Shown: positions 48,958 through 58,396 of the stretch, piece after piece
Position numbering within the stretch: position 1 is the first letter of the stretch
How the letters are laid out: each line of letters starts with the position of its first letter
Assembly (NCBI GenBank): GCA_951813075.1
Contig: OX638343.1
Span: 2,601,999-2,665,998 of the forward strand
Length of the DNA: 64,000 nt
Direction of reading: 5' to 3'
DNA from: Arenicellales bacterium
Lineage (GTDB): Bacteria > Pseudomonadota > Gammaproteobacteria > Arenicellales > JAJDZL01
The notes under the pieces: generated by a model
The model's input: only the letters and a program-made list of their open reading frames with translations
Told to the model about the DNA's origin: nothing
Databases searched by the model: none
Position numbers and translations under genes: made by a program

Positions 48958-49572
48958 TTAGGTTTGCAACAGGCCTTGTCGTTCAACAAATTCCGCAATA
49001 ATTTCGACACCTTTGCCTGCTTTCAGATTGGTGAAGACAAACGGAAGATCCCCTCGCATACGCTTGGTATCACTTTCCATTACGTCCAGTGACGCTCCGA
49101 CATAAGGGGCCAGGTCGATCTTGTTGATAATCAATAAATCAGAGCGCGTAATTCCGGGACCGCCTTTACGGGGAATCTTGTCACCAGCCGAAACGTCAAT
49201 CACATAAAGCGTCAAATCGCAAAGTTCAGGGCTGAAAGTTGCGCTTAAATTATCGCCGCCGCTCTCGACGATAACAATGTCCAGATCGTCGAACCTGCGG
49301 TGCAATTCATCAATCGCCGTCAAGTTCATTGACGCGTCTTCCCGAATCGCGGTATGCGGACAACCGCCGGTTTCCACTCCTACGATTCGTTCTTGTTCAA
49401 GACTTTTGCTGCGTACAAGAAACATCGCGTCTTCTTTGGTGTAAATATCATTCGTAACGACTGCGATTTGGTATTTGTTTCGCATTCGCTTGCAAAGCGC
49501 ATCCACCAACGCGGTCTTGCCGGACCCGACGGGGCCTCCGATACCAACCCTCAATGCACGATGATCGTTCAT
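48958..49572 (-). CDS. ureG: Urease accessory GTPase UreG
   Basis: GTPase that supplies energy and nickel in urease maturation, working with UreD, UreF and UreE. The protein is 204 residues. The P-loop [15 protein letters not shown] is at 11-25. The invariant Cys-Pro-His metal site is in [16 protein letters not shown], followed by the [16 protein letters not shown] switch and the [10 protein letters not shown] guanine motif. It is the last gene of the operon, 15 bases after ureF. Confidence 0.98.
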   Translation of the reverse strand: MNDHRALRVGIGGPVGSGKTALVDALCKRMRNKYQIAVVTNDIYTKEDAMFLVRSKSLEQERIVGVETGGCPHTAIREDASMNLTAIDELHRRFDDLDIVIVESGGDNLSATFSPELCDLTLYVIDVSAGDKIPRKGGPGITRSDLLIINKIDLAPYVGASLDVMESDTKRMRGDLPFVFTNLKAGKGVEIIAEFVERQGLLQT

Positions 49573-49587
49573 TTTTATTCGCCTTGG

Positions 49588-50271
49588 CTAAGACCGGAAA
49601 AGCCGACTGTACTGTTGCTCGTGCAGTGCGCTACCGATCGCAAGAGCGGGCGAGGTCTGTCCGATTGCCGCGTCGCAAACTGTCCGACTGCGCTCTACGA
49701 GATGCGGTATATGGTCGTGCAGGTCGAGCATTATTTTTTGTCCATCCGTCTGACCGAGCGGAACCAGCTTGATTGCAACTGCAACTTGATGCTCGCACCA
49801 CGCCCACAAGTAGCCGGTTTGCATATCGTCTTCGCTTATGTTCCAGTGGCAGGCAGCAAGGCTGAAAAGGGTAGCCCAATTGCTGTCAAAACTGTCTTTC
49901 CAATCTCGTGCTCGTTCAACGCCAAGGTCGCTCATCAGTCGCGCCAGCGCAATGCCCATATGTTGGTCCTCGGCGAGCAACTCTGCCGTTTCGCGTGACG
50001 CTGAGAGAATTCGGCTCCACTTGAGAACTGAAGCGAGGTCGTCGTTTGACCACGCAACGTACAAACGGCGAAGAATCGGTAAATCCAGGTGGCAGATGTT
50101 GTGAGCCGCAAGCTCAGCAATCCAGTTTCTGGCACTCGCATAGTCATTCACCCAATTGGCTCTGACAGCATATTCGAGTCCTGTGGAATAAGCGTAAGCA
50201 CCGATTGGCAGCGTTGGACTGACTAGTTGCAGCAGAGGCAACAGGCTGACGTTTTGCGTAACCGAATTCAT
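49588..50271 (-). CDS. ureF: Urease accessory protein UreF
   Basis: Helical maturation protein that bridges UreD and UreG on the apo-urease. About 227 residues from ATG 50271. The frame is open upstream to 50328, but that is inside ureE; ATG 50271 lies one base after the ureE stop. Family markers are LVSPTLPIGAYAYSTGLEYA, where the Ser/Gly-rich motif is diagnostic, and CDAAIGQTSPALAIGSALHE at the end. Confidence 0.93.
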   Translation of the reverse strand: MNSVTQNVSLLPLLQLVSPTLPIGAYAYSTGLEYAVRANWVNDYASARNWIAELAAHNICHLDLPILRRLYVAWSNDDLASVLKWSRILSASRETAELLAEDQHMGIALARLMSDLGVERARDWKDSFDSNWATLFSLAACHWNISEDDMQTGYLWAWCEHQVAVAIKLVPLGQTDGQKIMLDLHDHIPHLVERSRTVCDAAIGQTSPALAIGSALHEQQYSRLFRS

Positions 50272-50272
50272 T

Positions 50273-50704
50273 TCAGTGATGATGGCTGCTATATGCGCCT
50301 GTTTCAGGTTCGAACGCAGCTTGTTCAACGATTACGTCCAGACCGAATTTGCGAACCATGTCATCGAGTACATGATCGTGTAAATATCGAATCCACCCCG
50401 AACCGATTTGAAGCGCGACGTGTCGATTGCCAAGATGATACGCGACCCGGGTCAGTTCGAGCGCGTCTTTGCCGCGCACAGTTGAAACGGTTTCCAACGC
50501 GGACTTCACTGCCACCACATAGCCGTCATCGCTGCTGAGCCGGTCGCCATCGCGAAGTACCGTTCCGTGTTGCAGACGCACGCCGATTTCCTCTCCGTTG
50601 TCCAGAAATGCGCGCAGCAAACTGCGTTGGCGCTTGTCATACGGCAACGTCAACAGTGCGTCGGCCGGCGCTTCCATCGATACCATTCGATTCAGTTCGC
50701 GCAT
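50273..50704 (-). CDS. ureE: Urease accessory nickel metallochaperone UreE
   Basis: Delivers Ni2+ to the urease active site. The protein is 143 residues with the peptide-binding N-domain (LPYDKRQRSLLRAFLDNGEE) and the metal-binding C-domain (YHLGNRHVALQIG, LHDHVLDDMVRKFGLDV). The His-rich tail is short, only SSHHH, unlike the long His tail of Klebsiella UreE. It sits between ureC and ureF with two-base gaps on either side. Confidence 0.95.
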   Translation of the reverse strand: MRELNRMVSMEAPADALLTLPYDKRQRSLLRAFLDNGEEIGVRLQHGTVLRDGDRLSSDDGYVVAVKSALETVSTVRGKDALELTRVAYHLGNRHVALQIGSGWIRYLHDHVLDDMVRKFGLDVIVEQAAFEPETGAYSSHHH

Positions 50705-50706
50705 GA

Positions 50707-52410
50707 TCAGAACAGAAAGTAGCGTTGTGTCATCGGTAGTTCAACAGCGGGCTCGCAGTACAGTAACTCACCATCCGCTCTTACTTCGTAGGTTTGGGGG
50801 TCAACCTCGATATCCGGCAGGTAAGTATTGTGAATCATGTCCTGTTTGTTTATATTCCGACAGTTTTCAACGGCTACGATGCGCTTTTTGATTTCGAGAC
50901 GCGCTGCAACATCGCTCTCAACAGCGGCTTTTGAAAAGAAAGTCAGGCACGTCTGCGATGGCGCGCGTCCGTAGGCACCGAACATGGGTCGATAGTGAAC
51001 CGGCTGCGGGGTGGGAATGGAAGCGTTCGGATCGCCCATCGCAGCTGCGGCTATCATACCGCCTTTAATAATCAAAGATGGCTTAACCCCGAAAAAAGCA
51101 GGTTTCCACAGTACCAGATCAGCTAGTTTGCCAGTTTCGATTGAACCGACCTGATGGGCGACTCCATGGGAAATTGCCGGATTGATGGTGTACTTCGCGA
51201 TATAACGCTTGGCGCGGAAATTGTCGTTTTCAGCGGGGTCGCTTTCCAGCGAACCTCGCTGAACTTTCATTTTGTGTGCAGTCTGCCATGTTCTTGTTAT
51301 CACTTCGCCGATGCGCCCCATGGCTTGCGAGTCGGAAGCGATCATGGAAAATGCTCCCAGATCGTGCAGTATGTCTTCGGCTGCAATTGTCTCGCGTCGG
51401 ATACGCGACTCCGCAAAAGCAATGTCTTCAGCAATGTTTGGATCAAGATGATGACATACCATCAGCATGTCGAGGTGTTCGTCTACCGTGTTGATCGTAT
51501 ATGGGCGTGACGGGTTGGTGCTTGAAGGCAGCACATTACTATGACCGCATAGCTTGATGATATCGGGGGCGTGGCCGCCGCCTGCCCCTTCTGTGTGGTA
51601 TGCGTGTACGGTCCGTCCGTCAATTGCCGCTAGCGTATCTTCGACAAAACCCGATTCGTTCAATGTGTCAGTGTGAATAGCGACTTGCACATCGTACTTG
51701 TCTGCTGCAGTCAGACAGCAATCGATCGCTGCCGGTGTTGTCCCCCAATCTTCGTGCAACTTCAGACTCATCGCACCTGCTTCAATTTCTTCATGCAGTG
51801 TGAGCGGAAGACTGACATTACCCTTGCCCATGAAGCCGAAATTAAGTGGCAGGTCTTCAATGGACTGATACATGCGTTGAATGTGCCACACACCGGGCGT
51901 ACAGGTTGTCGCATTGGTGCCTGTCGCGGGGCCGGTGCCACCACCAATCATGGTCGTGATTCCGGACATCAGCGCATCTTCTGCCTGCTGTGGGCAAATG
52001 AAGTGGACGTGGGCGTCAATCGCGCCGGCGGTGACAATTTTCCCTTCCGCGGCGATGACCTCTGTACCAACTCCGATGACTATGTCGACGCCTGGCTGAA
52101 TATCCGGGTTGCCAGCCTTGCCGATCTTGATGATCCATCCGTACTTGATCCCGATATCAGCTTTGATAATTCCCCAGTGGTCGAGAATAAGCGCGTTCGT
52201 GATAACCGTGTCCATGACCTCGCGACCGCTTCGATCGCTTTGTCCCATGCCATCCCGAATGACCTTGCCACCGCCGAATTTGACTTCTTCGCCGTACAGA
52301 GTCTTGTCGTCCTCAACCTGAATCCAGAGCGACGTATCCGCCAATCTCACGCGATCGCCTGTAGTTGGGCCGAACATTTCGGCGTATGCTGTGCGGTCAA
52401 TCCGACTCAT
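50707..52410 (-). CDS. ureC: Urease alpha subunit
   Basis: Catalytic subunit that hydrolyses urea to ammonia and carbamate; 567 residues. All active-site residues are in place and even keep Klebsiella numbering: His134 and His136 ([10 protein letters not shown]), the carbamylated Lys217 and His219 ([12 protein letters not shown]), His246 ([10 protein letters not shown]), His272, Cys319-His320 on the flap (MVCHHLDPN) and Asp360 ([10 protein letters not shown]). It overlaps ureB by 14 bases, indicating translational coupling. There is no sign of decay despite the neighbouring remnants. Confidence 0.99.
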   Translation of the reverse strand: MSRIDRTAYAEMFGPTTGDRVRLADTSLWIQVEDDKTLYGEEVKFGGGKVIRDGMGQSDRSGREVMDTVITNALILDHWGIIKADIGIKYGWIIKIGKAGNPDIQPGVDIVIGVGTEVIAAEGKIVTAGAIDAHVHFICPQQAEDALMSGITTMIGGGTGPATGTNATTCTPGVWHIQRMYQSIEDLPLNFGFMGKGNVSLPLTLHEEIEAGAMSLKLHEDWGTTPAAIDCCLTAADKYDVQVAIHTDTLNESGFVEDTLAAIDGRTVHAYHTEGAGGGHAPDIIKLCGHSNVLPSSTNPSRPYTINTVDEHLDMLMVCHHLDPNIAEDIAFAESRIRRETIAAEDILHDLGAFSMIASDSQAMGRIGEVITRTWQTAHKMKVQRGSLESDPAENDNFRAKRYIAKYTINPAISHGVAHQVGSIETGKLADLVLWKPAFFGVKPSLIIKGGMIAAAAMGDPNASIPTPQPVHYRPMFGAYGRAPSQTCLTFFSKAAVESDVAARLEIKKRIVAVENCRNINKQDMIHNTYLPDIEVDPQTYEVRADGELLYCEPAVELPMTQRYFLF

Positions 52411-52714
52411 CTAGTGCTCCTGAAATCATGCCGCGGAATCCGTATACGCAACGCATACCGCTGTACTCGACTAGTTCCACAGTGCGCTTGTATCCCGGCT
52501 CGAAGCGCACGGCGGTACCCGCCGGAATGTTCAATCGATATCCCCGCGCGGCATTTCGGTCGAAATTCAGCGCAGGATTAACTTCGTAGAAATGGTAATG
52601 CGATCCGACCTGAACGGGTCGGTCGCCGGTATTGGCAACACTTAACGACTGTGTTTTGCGGCCGGCATTCAGTTCAATATCGCCCGCTAAAGTTATGACT
52701 TCTCCCGGAATCAT
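52397..52714 (-). CDS. ureB: Urease beta subunit
   Basis: Structural subunit of 105 residues. Markers are [35 protein letters not shown] and [17 protein letters not shown]. It is a separate gene rather than fused to ureA, as in most proteobacteria (unlike Helicobacter). It starts 15 bases after ureA and overlaps ureC. Confidence 0.97.
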   Translation of the reverse strand: MIPGEVITLAGDIELNAGRKTQSLSVANTGDRPVQVGSHYHFYEVNPALNFDRNAARGYRLNIPAGTAVRFEPGYKRTVELVEYSGMRCVYGFRGMISGALDESD

Positions 52715-52729
52715 GGCGTTACACCGCGT

Positions 52730-53032
52730 TCAGACAATCGGATTATGGACGGTTACCAATTTGGTTCCGTCTGGAAACGTCGCCTCGACCTGAATGTCGT
52801 GCAGCATTTCGGGTACGCCCTCCATGACATCGTCACGAGTAAGCAATGTAGTGCCGTATGCCATCAGCTCTGCCACTGTCTTGCCGTCGCGCGCACCTTC
52901 AACGATTTCAGCAGAAATCAGCGCGACAGTCTCAGGATAATTCAATTTCAATCCGCGTGCCTTGCGTCGTTCCGCGACCAAAGCGGCAGTGAACAAGATT
53001 AGCTTGTCTTTCTCTCTTGGCGATAGTTCCAT
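52730..53032 (-). CDS. ureA: Urease gamma subunit
   Basis: Structural subunit of 100 residues, the family's usual length. It begins [20 protein letters not shown], with [20 protein letters not shown] in the centre and [19 protein letters not shown] at the end. It is the second gene of the operon, 39 bases after ureD. Confidence 0.98.
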   Translation of the reverse strand: MELSPREKDKLILFTAALVAERRKARGLKLNYPETVALISAEIVEGARDGKTVAELMAYGTTLLTRDDVMEGVPEMLHDIQVEATFPDGTKLVTVHNPIV

Positions 53033-53071
53033 AATGAATCCGTTGAGCTAGATCAGATTATCAGAGTTTGT

Positions 53072-53959
53072 TCATGTGTTCCAAATGCGGGGTTCAACAC
53101 TTTTTTCTCCTAAAACCAGAGGTCGCAGTACCCGCCATGCATGCCGCAAGACTTCCTTTGCCTGTTCGGCATCTTCACCCAGGTAGCGGCAAATGAGTAC
53201 ACCGTGCAGTTCGGTTACGGCGAACAATGCGTTCGAATCCGCAACGACGCTGGCACGCACCGCATCAAGCAGAGAAGGGTCGCTTCGGGAGCATGCGAAC
53301 AATCCAACAACGGGATAGTTTTGCAATCCCCATTTGGCCATCAATACGGGATGATTCGTGACGTATCTCGCTCGCTCGAGAAGAAGCGGTACATTGTGTC
53401 TCCATAATTCGAAACGATGCCAGATGTTACAGTGACTCAAAAATTCTCCGCTTGCAGGTCGTCCCAGACAGGTTATTTCACCGCCCATGAAGACTGCATC
53501 GGAATCCAGGTCAACTCGAACCAGCGCGTCCGAATCCGCTCCGTCAAACACAATCGTCTCCTGCGGCAGCCATTCGATTGACGCGTGCGACGCGATTCGG
53601 ATTTCTGTACGCAGATTAGCTGTCTTGCCGTTACTGCGGTAAATTTTAGTTGCTCCAGGCGTCGTTAACAAGCCATGTGCATTCTCATCGACATCAATTC
53701 GAATTTCGAGTCCGTCTCCACCCACGATACCACCGGGCGGGTGCACGAGATAGACATGGCAAACCGCGTCGGACTCCGGGTAGAAGGGGCGCTGAACGCG
53801 AAGCGGTCCGCAATGGGTTCTATCCAGCAGAACAGTTTTCCCGTCACGATTGGCAAAACGTAGACCAAGCGTAGCGCGCCAGCCTTCGCCGTCTCGCGAA
53901 ACCGAATAATCGCTGCGAGTTTGCTGCTTCGAATCGATTTTTGAGAAATCAATTTTCAA
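53072..53959 (-). CDS. ureD: Urease accessory protein UreD
   Basis: Scaffold protein that binds apo-urease and recruits UreF and UreG; 295 residues. Characteristic blocks are LRFANRDGKTVLLDRTHCGP, RPFYPESDAVCHVYLVHPPGG, VGGDGLEIRIDV, TPGATKIYRSNGKTA and IEWLPQETIVFDGA. It is the first gene of ureD-ureA-ureB-ureC-ureE-ureF-ureG, all on the minus strand with small gaps or overlaps. No urea transporter, nickel transporter or UreR regulator accompanies the operon. Confidence 0.96.
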   Translation of the reverse strand: MKIDFSKIDSKQQTRSDYSVSRDGEGWRATLGLRFANRDGKTVLLDRTHCGPLRVQRPFYPESDAVCHVYLVHPPGGIVGGDGLEIRIDVDENAHGLLTTPGATKIYRSNGKTANLRTEIRIASHASIEWLPQETIVFDGADSDALVRVDLDSDAVFMGGEITCLGRPASGEFLSHCNIWHRFELWRHNVPLLLERARYVTNHPVLMAKWGLQNYPVVGLFACSRSDPSLLDAVRASVVADSNALFAVTELHGVLICRYLGEDAEQAKEVLRHAWRVLRPLVLGEKSVEPRIWNT

Positions 53960-54513
53960 GATTTTTCTCTATGGAAACGCAAATTTTTAATTGTCGTTTT
54001 CTTGATTTCGCGATTGAAATCGAGAAATGAGAAAACCTATTCATTATAGATAGGTAGTTACAATGAGCCGTTCAATCACTGGCTGAATAGCCACTGATCG
54101 TTCATGAGAAGGCAATGAAATTGTAACATACGGGCTGCCTGGCACTGAGAACATGTCCGGGTTCACTATCTTTCGGAATCAGGCAACCTGTTTGACTGAT
54201 TCGATCTAGTCATTCGGGGTGATGTTTACGCGCCCTGAATCGGGCGTTTGCAGTGATCGCGGGACAGATACTCATCCAGCGCGATCGTTGCATTTCTTTG
54301 CTTATACTCGACGAAGGCGATTATGACGTTGAATCGTCGGCATCTTGTAGTGGCGATGAATTATCGCAAAAACCACATGTTTTTGTCAGTATGCAAGGAA
54401 TTTCTTCCCGTTCGACACGGAAAGATCAACTACATTTCGGAGTACATGAGGCATCGTCCACAATAAAATATTGAAGAATTTGCACAGAAATTCAATGTTT
54501 GTTAACCGGATAT
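53960..54513. other. Divergent intergenic region between ureD and the quinone oxidoreductase
   Basis: 554 bases. Besides the candidate ure promoter at 54035-54055 it holds a short CGCCC-TGAATC-GGGCG hairpin at 54231-54246 without a T-run. I found no convincing gene; a plus-strand frame at 54253-54474 (73 codons) resembles nothing I know. Confidence 0.5.
54035..54055 (-). promoter_or_regulatory. Candidate urease promoter -10 box inside an inverted repeat
   Basis: On the minus strand a perfect TATAAT lies at 54048-54043, about 84 bases before the ureD ATG. It is enclosed by ACCTAT and ATAGGT arms (54035-54040 and 54050-54055) with a 9-base spacer, so a protein bound to the dyad would cover the -10 box. 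No good -35 element is present, as would fit an activator-dependent or regulated promoter. Confidence 0.35.
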
Positions 54514-55521
54514 ATGGATCCTAAGAATATGAGCGGATATGCACAAGTCCTTCACTCGCTTGGGCCTCCTGACAATATGCGTTGGGAACGTTGGCCGATT
54601 TCCGCACCCGCTGCTGATGAAGTACGCCTGCGTCACACCGCGATTGGCTTCAATTTCGCTGACACCTATCATCGAAGTGGTATCCCGCACCCTTGGCTTG
54701 TCCCACCTTGTCCGGTAGTGATCGGATTTGAAGCGGTCGGAATCGTAGAGGACATCGGCAGTGAAGTGACAGGATTCAAGATCGGGGACCGGGTGGCTTA
54801 TGCGGTACCCCCGCTCGGCAGCTATTCAGAGGTTCGAAACTATCCCACCAAACATCTTGTCCATGTTCCTGAGGGACTTCAGGACAAGCAGGTTGCTGCC
54901 TTGCTGCTCAAGGGTATGACAGCATACTACCTGTTGCATCAGACATACTCTGTCCAACCGGGTGATACGATTCTGGTTCATGCCGCCGCGGGTGCCATGG
55001 GCCAGATTTTGTGTCAATGGGGGAAGTCACTTGGCGCGACTATTGTTGGAACGGTCAGTACCGATAAAAAAGCGGAAGCTGCACACGAGGCCGGTTGTGA
55101 TTATCCGGTTGTTCGGTCGAAGGAGAGTTTTGTCGACAAAGTGTGGCAGGTATCCGATGGAGAAGGTGCCGCTGTCGTCTACGAGTCTATTGGTAAGGAT
55201 ACACTTCAGCGATCACTGGACAGTCTGCGTCCCATGGGCATGTGCGCTGCCTACGGACATGTATCCGGGCCACCGGATCCTGTTGACATCATTCGCGATC
55301 TCGGCCGTCGAGGCTCCCTGTTTATCACCCGACCGGCAATCATGCACTACGTTGATAAGAGAAAGGATCTTGAATTGGCAGCGAAAAAATTATTCGACGC
55401 AATAAGCAGCGGTATCGTTGAAGCCAACGTCAACTATGAATATGCCCTCAAGGACGCGCCTAAGGCGCATCAGACAGTGGAGAGCGGAAAGACTGTTGGT
55501 GCGACAATCCTGACGCCGTGA
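54514..55521 (+). CDS. NADPH:quinone oxidoreductase / zinc-independent MDR family
   Basis: A medium-chain dehydrogenase/reductase of about 335 residues from ATG 54514 (a TTG five codons upstream also possible). The substrate domain includes RHTAIGFNFADTYHRSGIPH, and the NADPH fold begins ILVHAAAGAMGQILCQWGKS, where AAGAMG replaces the alcohol dehydrogenase zinc motif. The catalytic zinc ligands are absent, as in Qor. It follows the urease promoter region in the divergent direction and ends with a hairpin. Confidence 0.9.
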   Translation: MDPKNMSGYAQVLHSLGPPDNMRWERWPISAPAADEVRLRHTAIGFNFADTYHRSGIPHPWLVPPCPVVIGFEAVGIVEDIGSEVTGFKIGDRVAYAVPPLGSYSEVRNYPTKHLVHVPEGLQDKQVAALLLKGMTAYYLLHQTYSVQPGDTILVHAAAGAMGQILCQWGKSLGATIVGTVSTDKKAEAAHEAGCDYPVVRSKESFVDKVWQVSDGEGAAVVYESIGKDTLQRSLDSLRPMGMCAAYGHVSGPPDPVDIIRDLGRRGSLFITRPAIMHYVDKRKDLELAAKKLFDAISSGIVEANVNYEYALKDAPKAHQTVESGKTVGATILTP

Positions 55522-55531
55522 ATCTGATGAC

Positions 55532-55556
55532 GCCTGCCAGGTGATCGGCAGGCTTT
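55532..55556 (+). terminator. Hairpin after the quinone oxidoreductase gene
   Basis: GCCTGCC and GGCAGGC form a perfect 7-bp GC-rich stem with an 8-base loop (55532-55553), followed by only three T residues. It starts ten bases after the stop codon. The position favours a terminator; the short T-run weakens it. Confidence 0.5.
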
Positions 55557-55683
55557 GAGATCAATCTCAGAGACAATAGCAGTTCTGCGAATATTATCCC
55601 AACGATCTGACTACGAAATCGCTTCGCTGGGATGAAACTCATTCGTGTATATGGTAAATTGAAGTCAGCAAGTCAATTTATCA

Positions 55684-56367
55684 TTGTGCAAGAACAAGCT
55701 CGTGAACAAAACGCTCAACAGCAGCGAATTGTACAGAAGGCGACATGAAACCGAAGCGAATTTACCCGAGCACCTGACCCTTCGGATTCATCGTTCCCTC
55801 AGTTGGCTGGAACGCGCCGAAAAGCAGACTGATGATGACTCTGCATTCATATTCTACTGGCTGGCATTCAACGCACTTTACGCCCGAGAGCGTATTGACT
55901 ATGTCGAATTAATGGAAAGTGAAAGAGATATCCTTGGGCAGTATTTCGAAAAGATCACGTTGTTGGACGAAGATCGCACGATATATGATGAGTTTTGGCA
56001 GCGGTTCTCTGATCCAGTTCGAAATTTACTGGCAAACAAATTCGTCTATCAACCGTTTTGGAACCATTTCAACAATGTTCCCGGTAACGATGATTGGGAG
56101 GAACGGTTTGAAAGATCCAAGATCATGAGTTTGGTGGCGCTGAAGCATGAAGACACCGAAAAAATTCTTAAATTGGTATTTGATCGTCTGTATGTACTGA
56201 GAAATCAGGTATTTCACGGCGCTGCGACTTGGCACAGCAGTCTCAATCGCGATCAGATCAGGGATTCATTGAGAATTCTTGCGTTTTTGGTTCCAATTCT
56301 GATCGATCTGATGATGAAGAATCCCCATGTGTCTTGGGGGCGACCGTACTATCTGGTGGTCAAATGA
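55684..56367 (+). CDS. HEPN-domain-like protein with RX4H motif
   Basis: A 227-residue all-helical protein from TTG 55684 (GTG 55702 is an alternative). The late motif LYVLRNQVFHGAATW holds Arg173-Asn174-x3-His178, the R-N-x3-H signature of HEPN ribonucleases and related Apea-like proteins. The N-terminal helix SLSWLERAEKQTDDDSAFIF then YWLAFNALYA fits the first HEPN helices. HEPN proteins act as RNases in toxin-antitoxin, abortive infection or CRISPR systems, or as non-enzymatic scaffolds. No MNT partner is beside it; a decayed RNA ligase gene lies 300 bases downstream on the other strand. Family assignment rests on the motif and helix pattern only. Confidence 0.65.
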   Translation: MCKNKLVNKTLNSSELYRRRHETEANLPEHLTLRIHRSLSWLERAEKQTDDDSAFIFYWLAFNALYARERIDYVELMESERDILGQYFEKITLLDEDRTIYDEFWQRFSDPVRNLLANKFVYQPFWNHFNNVPGNDDWEERFERSKIMSLVALKHEDTEKILKLVFDRLYVLRNQVFHGAATWHSSLNRDQIRDSLRILAFLVPILIDLMMKNPHVSWGRPYYLVVK

Positions 56368-56652
56368 TGGGAGCTTTACCCAATAGTTGCGAATGCACGG
56401 CATTTGAATAAGTCAGCGCAATCGCAAGAATCCTGGAGTCAATGGAAGCGAAGTAATATTTCCAAAATGACTGGCAGATTTCACGTTGCGCCAGCGTCTT
56501 CCTGGCCCTCTGTGAATTGGGTGGCTGAAAACGGCCTTGAAATTTTCGAGAAACGACTGCTGCTGAACCAATCGGAGCGATCGAGGATTGCATCGGCGAT
56601 GGGTAACAGCGGGTTGGACCGGACAAATCGCCTTCATCAAGTAACTGATCTA
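56368..56652. other. Stretch with no recognisable gene
   Basis: 285 bases between the HEPN-like gene and the RNA ligase remnant. Frames on both strands (56404-56670 plus and 56360-56728 minus) overlap each other and match nothing I know. It may hold the rest of the eroded RNA ligase C-terminus. Confidence 0.45.
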
Positions 56653-57290
56653 TCAAATCAGTGTCCATGACGGCAAGAATCTCAAACAAGCGCGGAATTG
56701 AACTCCCGCGTGACGTTGATTTACCCAAGCCTCTGGTTTTCTGTTTGCGAGCTTGTCAAATCCAGCGAACTGACTAAGTGTACTCAGTTCCGCCTCATCC
56801 GCAGAATGCGGATAGGAGCCGACTCTAGGTTTCCCTATGTATATGTCGAAGACAGAAAAGGCACCTTTCGGCTTGCCGAATCCCAAGTCCTGAACGCCTT
56901 TGCCGTAAAACTCGCCCAATAAATAGATTGGCTCACTATCGCCTGCTATCGAGTTGCAGACACAATGGCGACGCAGGTCGTCGAAATCCTCTTTTCGTTC
57001 GTTGAAGGTTTTCACGTAGAGATTATTCTCGTTTGCTTCGTTCAGTTTCAAAACCATGCCTTTCGATGACATGCCCTTCGAAGACACGATCTATTCGCCA
57101 GTCAGTCCGAGTTCACCCAAAACATCCTCAGGCACTACGGAATCTTCGGGGATGTAGGCTGCAAATTTCCATCCTTGTATTGCCGCTTTCTCACTATGCA
57201 GTTGTAGCCGCCGATGACAGCGATCTCCAAGGCATCCGCATCGGGATGGTTTGCTATAGTCAATGTACTGATGTTGACTTCAAAGCTTAT
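56653..57290 (-). pseudogene. RNA ligase (DraRnl-like) remnant with internal deletion
   Basis: Reading the minus strand from about 57290: FEVNISTLTIANHPDADALE then IAVIGGYNCIVRKRQYKDG is the start of the N-terminal OB-like domain of DraRnl-type RNA ligases. After a frameshift, AAYIPEDSVVPEDVLGELGL follows and a TAG stops the frame. Then SSKGMVLKLNEANENNLYVK, YLLGEFYGKGVQDLGFGKPK and GAFSVFDIYIG are ligase motifs III-IV and surroundings. The segment with the nucleotidyl Lys (motif I), about 150 residues, is deleted. Such ligases join nicked RNA. The copy cannot be active. Confidence 0.65.
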
Positions 57291-57549
57291 GCTTTTGTGA
57301 CTTCCTTTTCAATATTGAATCATGCTTGGTTTGCCCAGTACGGTCTTGTCCTGAGCGGCAATAAATCGAAAGAATCAGCGGTCGGTTGCACAAGGGGCAA
57401 AAACGTGGTATCGCACACTGCTGTCTGAGCGGCAATTACTTTGTTTCGATCAGTCAGCTGTCAGGGACTGCATTTCAAATAGTCGGACCGGTATCCGTGA
57501 TTGAGATCGCCCGGTGATTTATCCTCCCTGACTGACGTGTGCACCCGGG

Positions 57550-58396
57550 TGCGGCACATCAGGCACGTCAGGCCGTGGAAGGTCAGCCGGCGGGCACTGC
57601 CCTGAGATGTCCCCGTGTCCGTCGCGAAGACACCTGCGTGAACGACTCCGGTCTGAAATTATCAGCATTGGTGATGCTGGCACTGTCGCCGGTCGCCCGA
57701 ATTACATACAGACCCTGCCGCTCGGCATAGACATCAGTCGCCGATTCGCAACGTATATACGCCACCGCACCATACACCCGTTTTGAACTGTATTCTGGAA
57801 AGTACCTTGAAAAATCCTTCATCGCCTTGACAAACCTTCTCACATCATTCGGTCGCAGGGTCGTCTTCACCTCCACCGAAACCAGCTCCTCACCGTTCAC
57901 CACCACGATATCGAACTCCTTGTACCGGCGCGTGCCGTCGCCCGCAGAGTAGAACACCTTCGGACGGGGCAGGATCCGCTGGACTTCGATCCCGCGCTCG
58001 TTCAGCAGTTCCACCAGACTGCCCTCGACCAGAGATTCCACAAACCTGCCCCAGTTGCTGTTCAACTCGCTCAGCTGCTTGTCGGTCTTCTTCTGGTTGG
58101 CGCGTATTTCCGCCAACTCAATCATAGCCTTGACGTGGGCCGCATCATGGCGGGCACCCATTTCCGCCATCTCGATCTGAGCCTTTTCCTGATAGGCGGC
58201 GATCGAAGCCATGCTCTTTTCAAACTGCACTCTGTATTCTTTGATTTCGTCTTCTATCGTCTTGTCGTTATTCATTATTCTCACCATGTTGAATGCGTTG
58301 TTCTTTGCGGGCCTGTCATCGGCATCGGACCCATGCCTGCTATATCTGACAGATAGGAGAATTGTAGCCGATTGCAGGTGTCAGACACCGACTCCA
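57550..58396. repeat. Direct repeat unit 1 (847 bp) carrying the coiled-coil nuclease-like gene
   Basis: Nearly identical to 58890-59673. Both begin at GCGGCACATCAGG and end at GTGTCAGACACCGACTCCA; beyond these points the flanks differ. Unit 1 is 63 bases longer: an extra ACGTCAGGC near its left end and 54 bases within the gene. Confidence 0.9.
57583..58272 (-). CDS. Coiled-coil PD-(D/E)XK nuclease-like protein (DUF3782-like), copy 1
   Basis: About 229 residues from ATG 58272, chosen over the ATG 15 bases upstream because GGTGAG lies just before it. The N-terminal half (about 1-85) is a coiled coil rich in Glu, Lys, Ala and Gln with repeated MAE/LAEIRANQ units. The C-terminal half looks like a PD-(D/E)XK fold: WGRFVESLVEGSLVELL, FDIVVVNGEELVSVEVKTTL with Asp...Glu-x-Lys, then MKDFSRYFPEYSSKRVYGAV and GLYVIRATGDSASITN. 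Such proteins are common and often multi-copy in bacteria, sometimes tied to mobile elements, with unknown function. It is tandemly duplicated at 58914-59549. Confidence 0.7.
   Translation of the reverse strand, partial: NNDKTIEDEIKEYRVQFEKSMASIAAYQEKAQIEMAEMGARHDAAHVKAMIELAEIRANQKKTDKQLSELNSNWGRFVESLVEGSLVELLNERGIEVQRILPRPKVFYSAGDGTRRYKEFDIVVVNGEELVSVEVKTTLRPNDVRRFVKAMKDFSRYFPEYSSKRVYGAVAYIRCESATDVYAERQGLYVIRATGDSASITNADNFRPESFTQVSSRRTRGHLRAVPAG

Noticed and set aside
51673-52581. A 302-codon antisense frame across ureC and ureB
   Set aside because: It opposes fully conserved urease sequence and contains no known motif.
54231-54246. CGCCC...GGGCG hairpin as a terminator
   Set aside because: Five-base stem, no T-run and no gene ending nearby.
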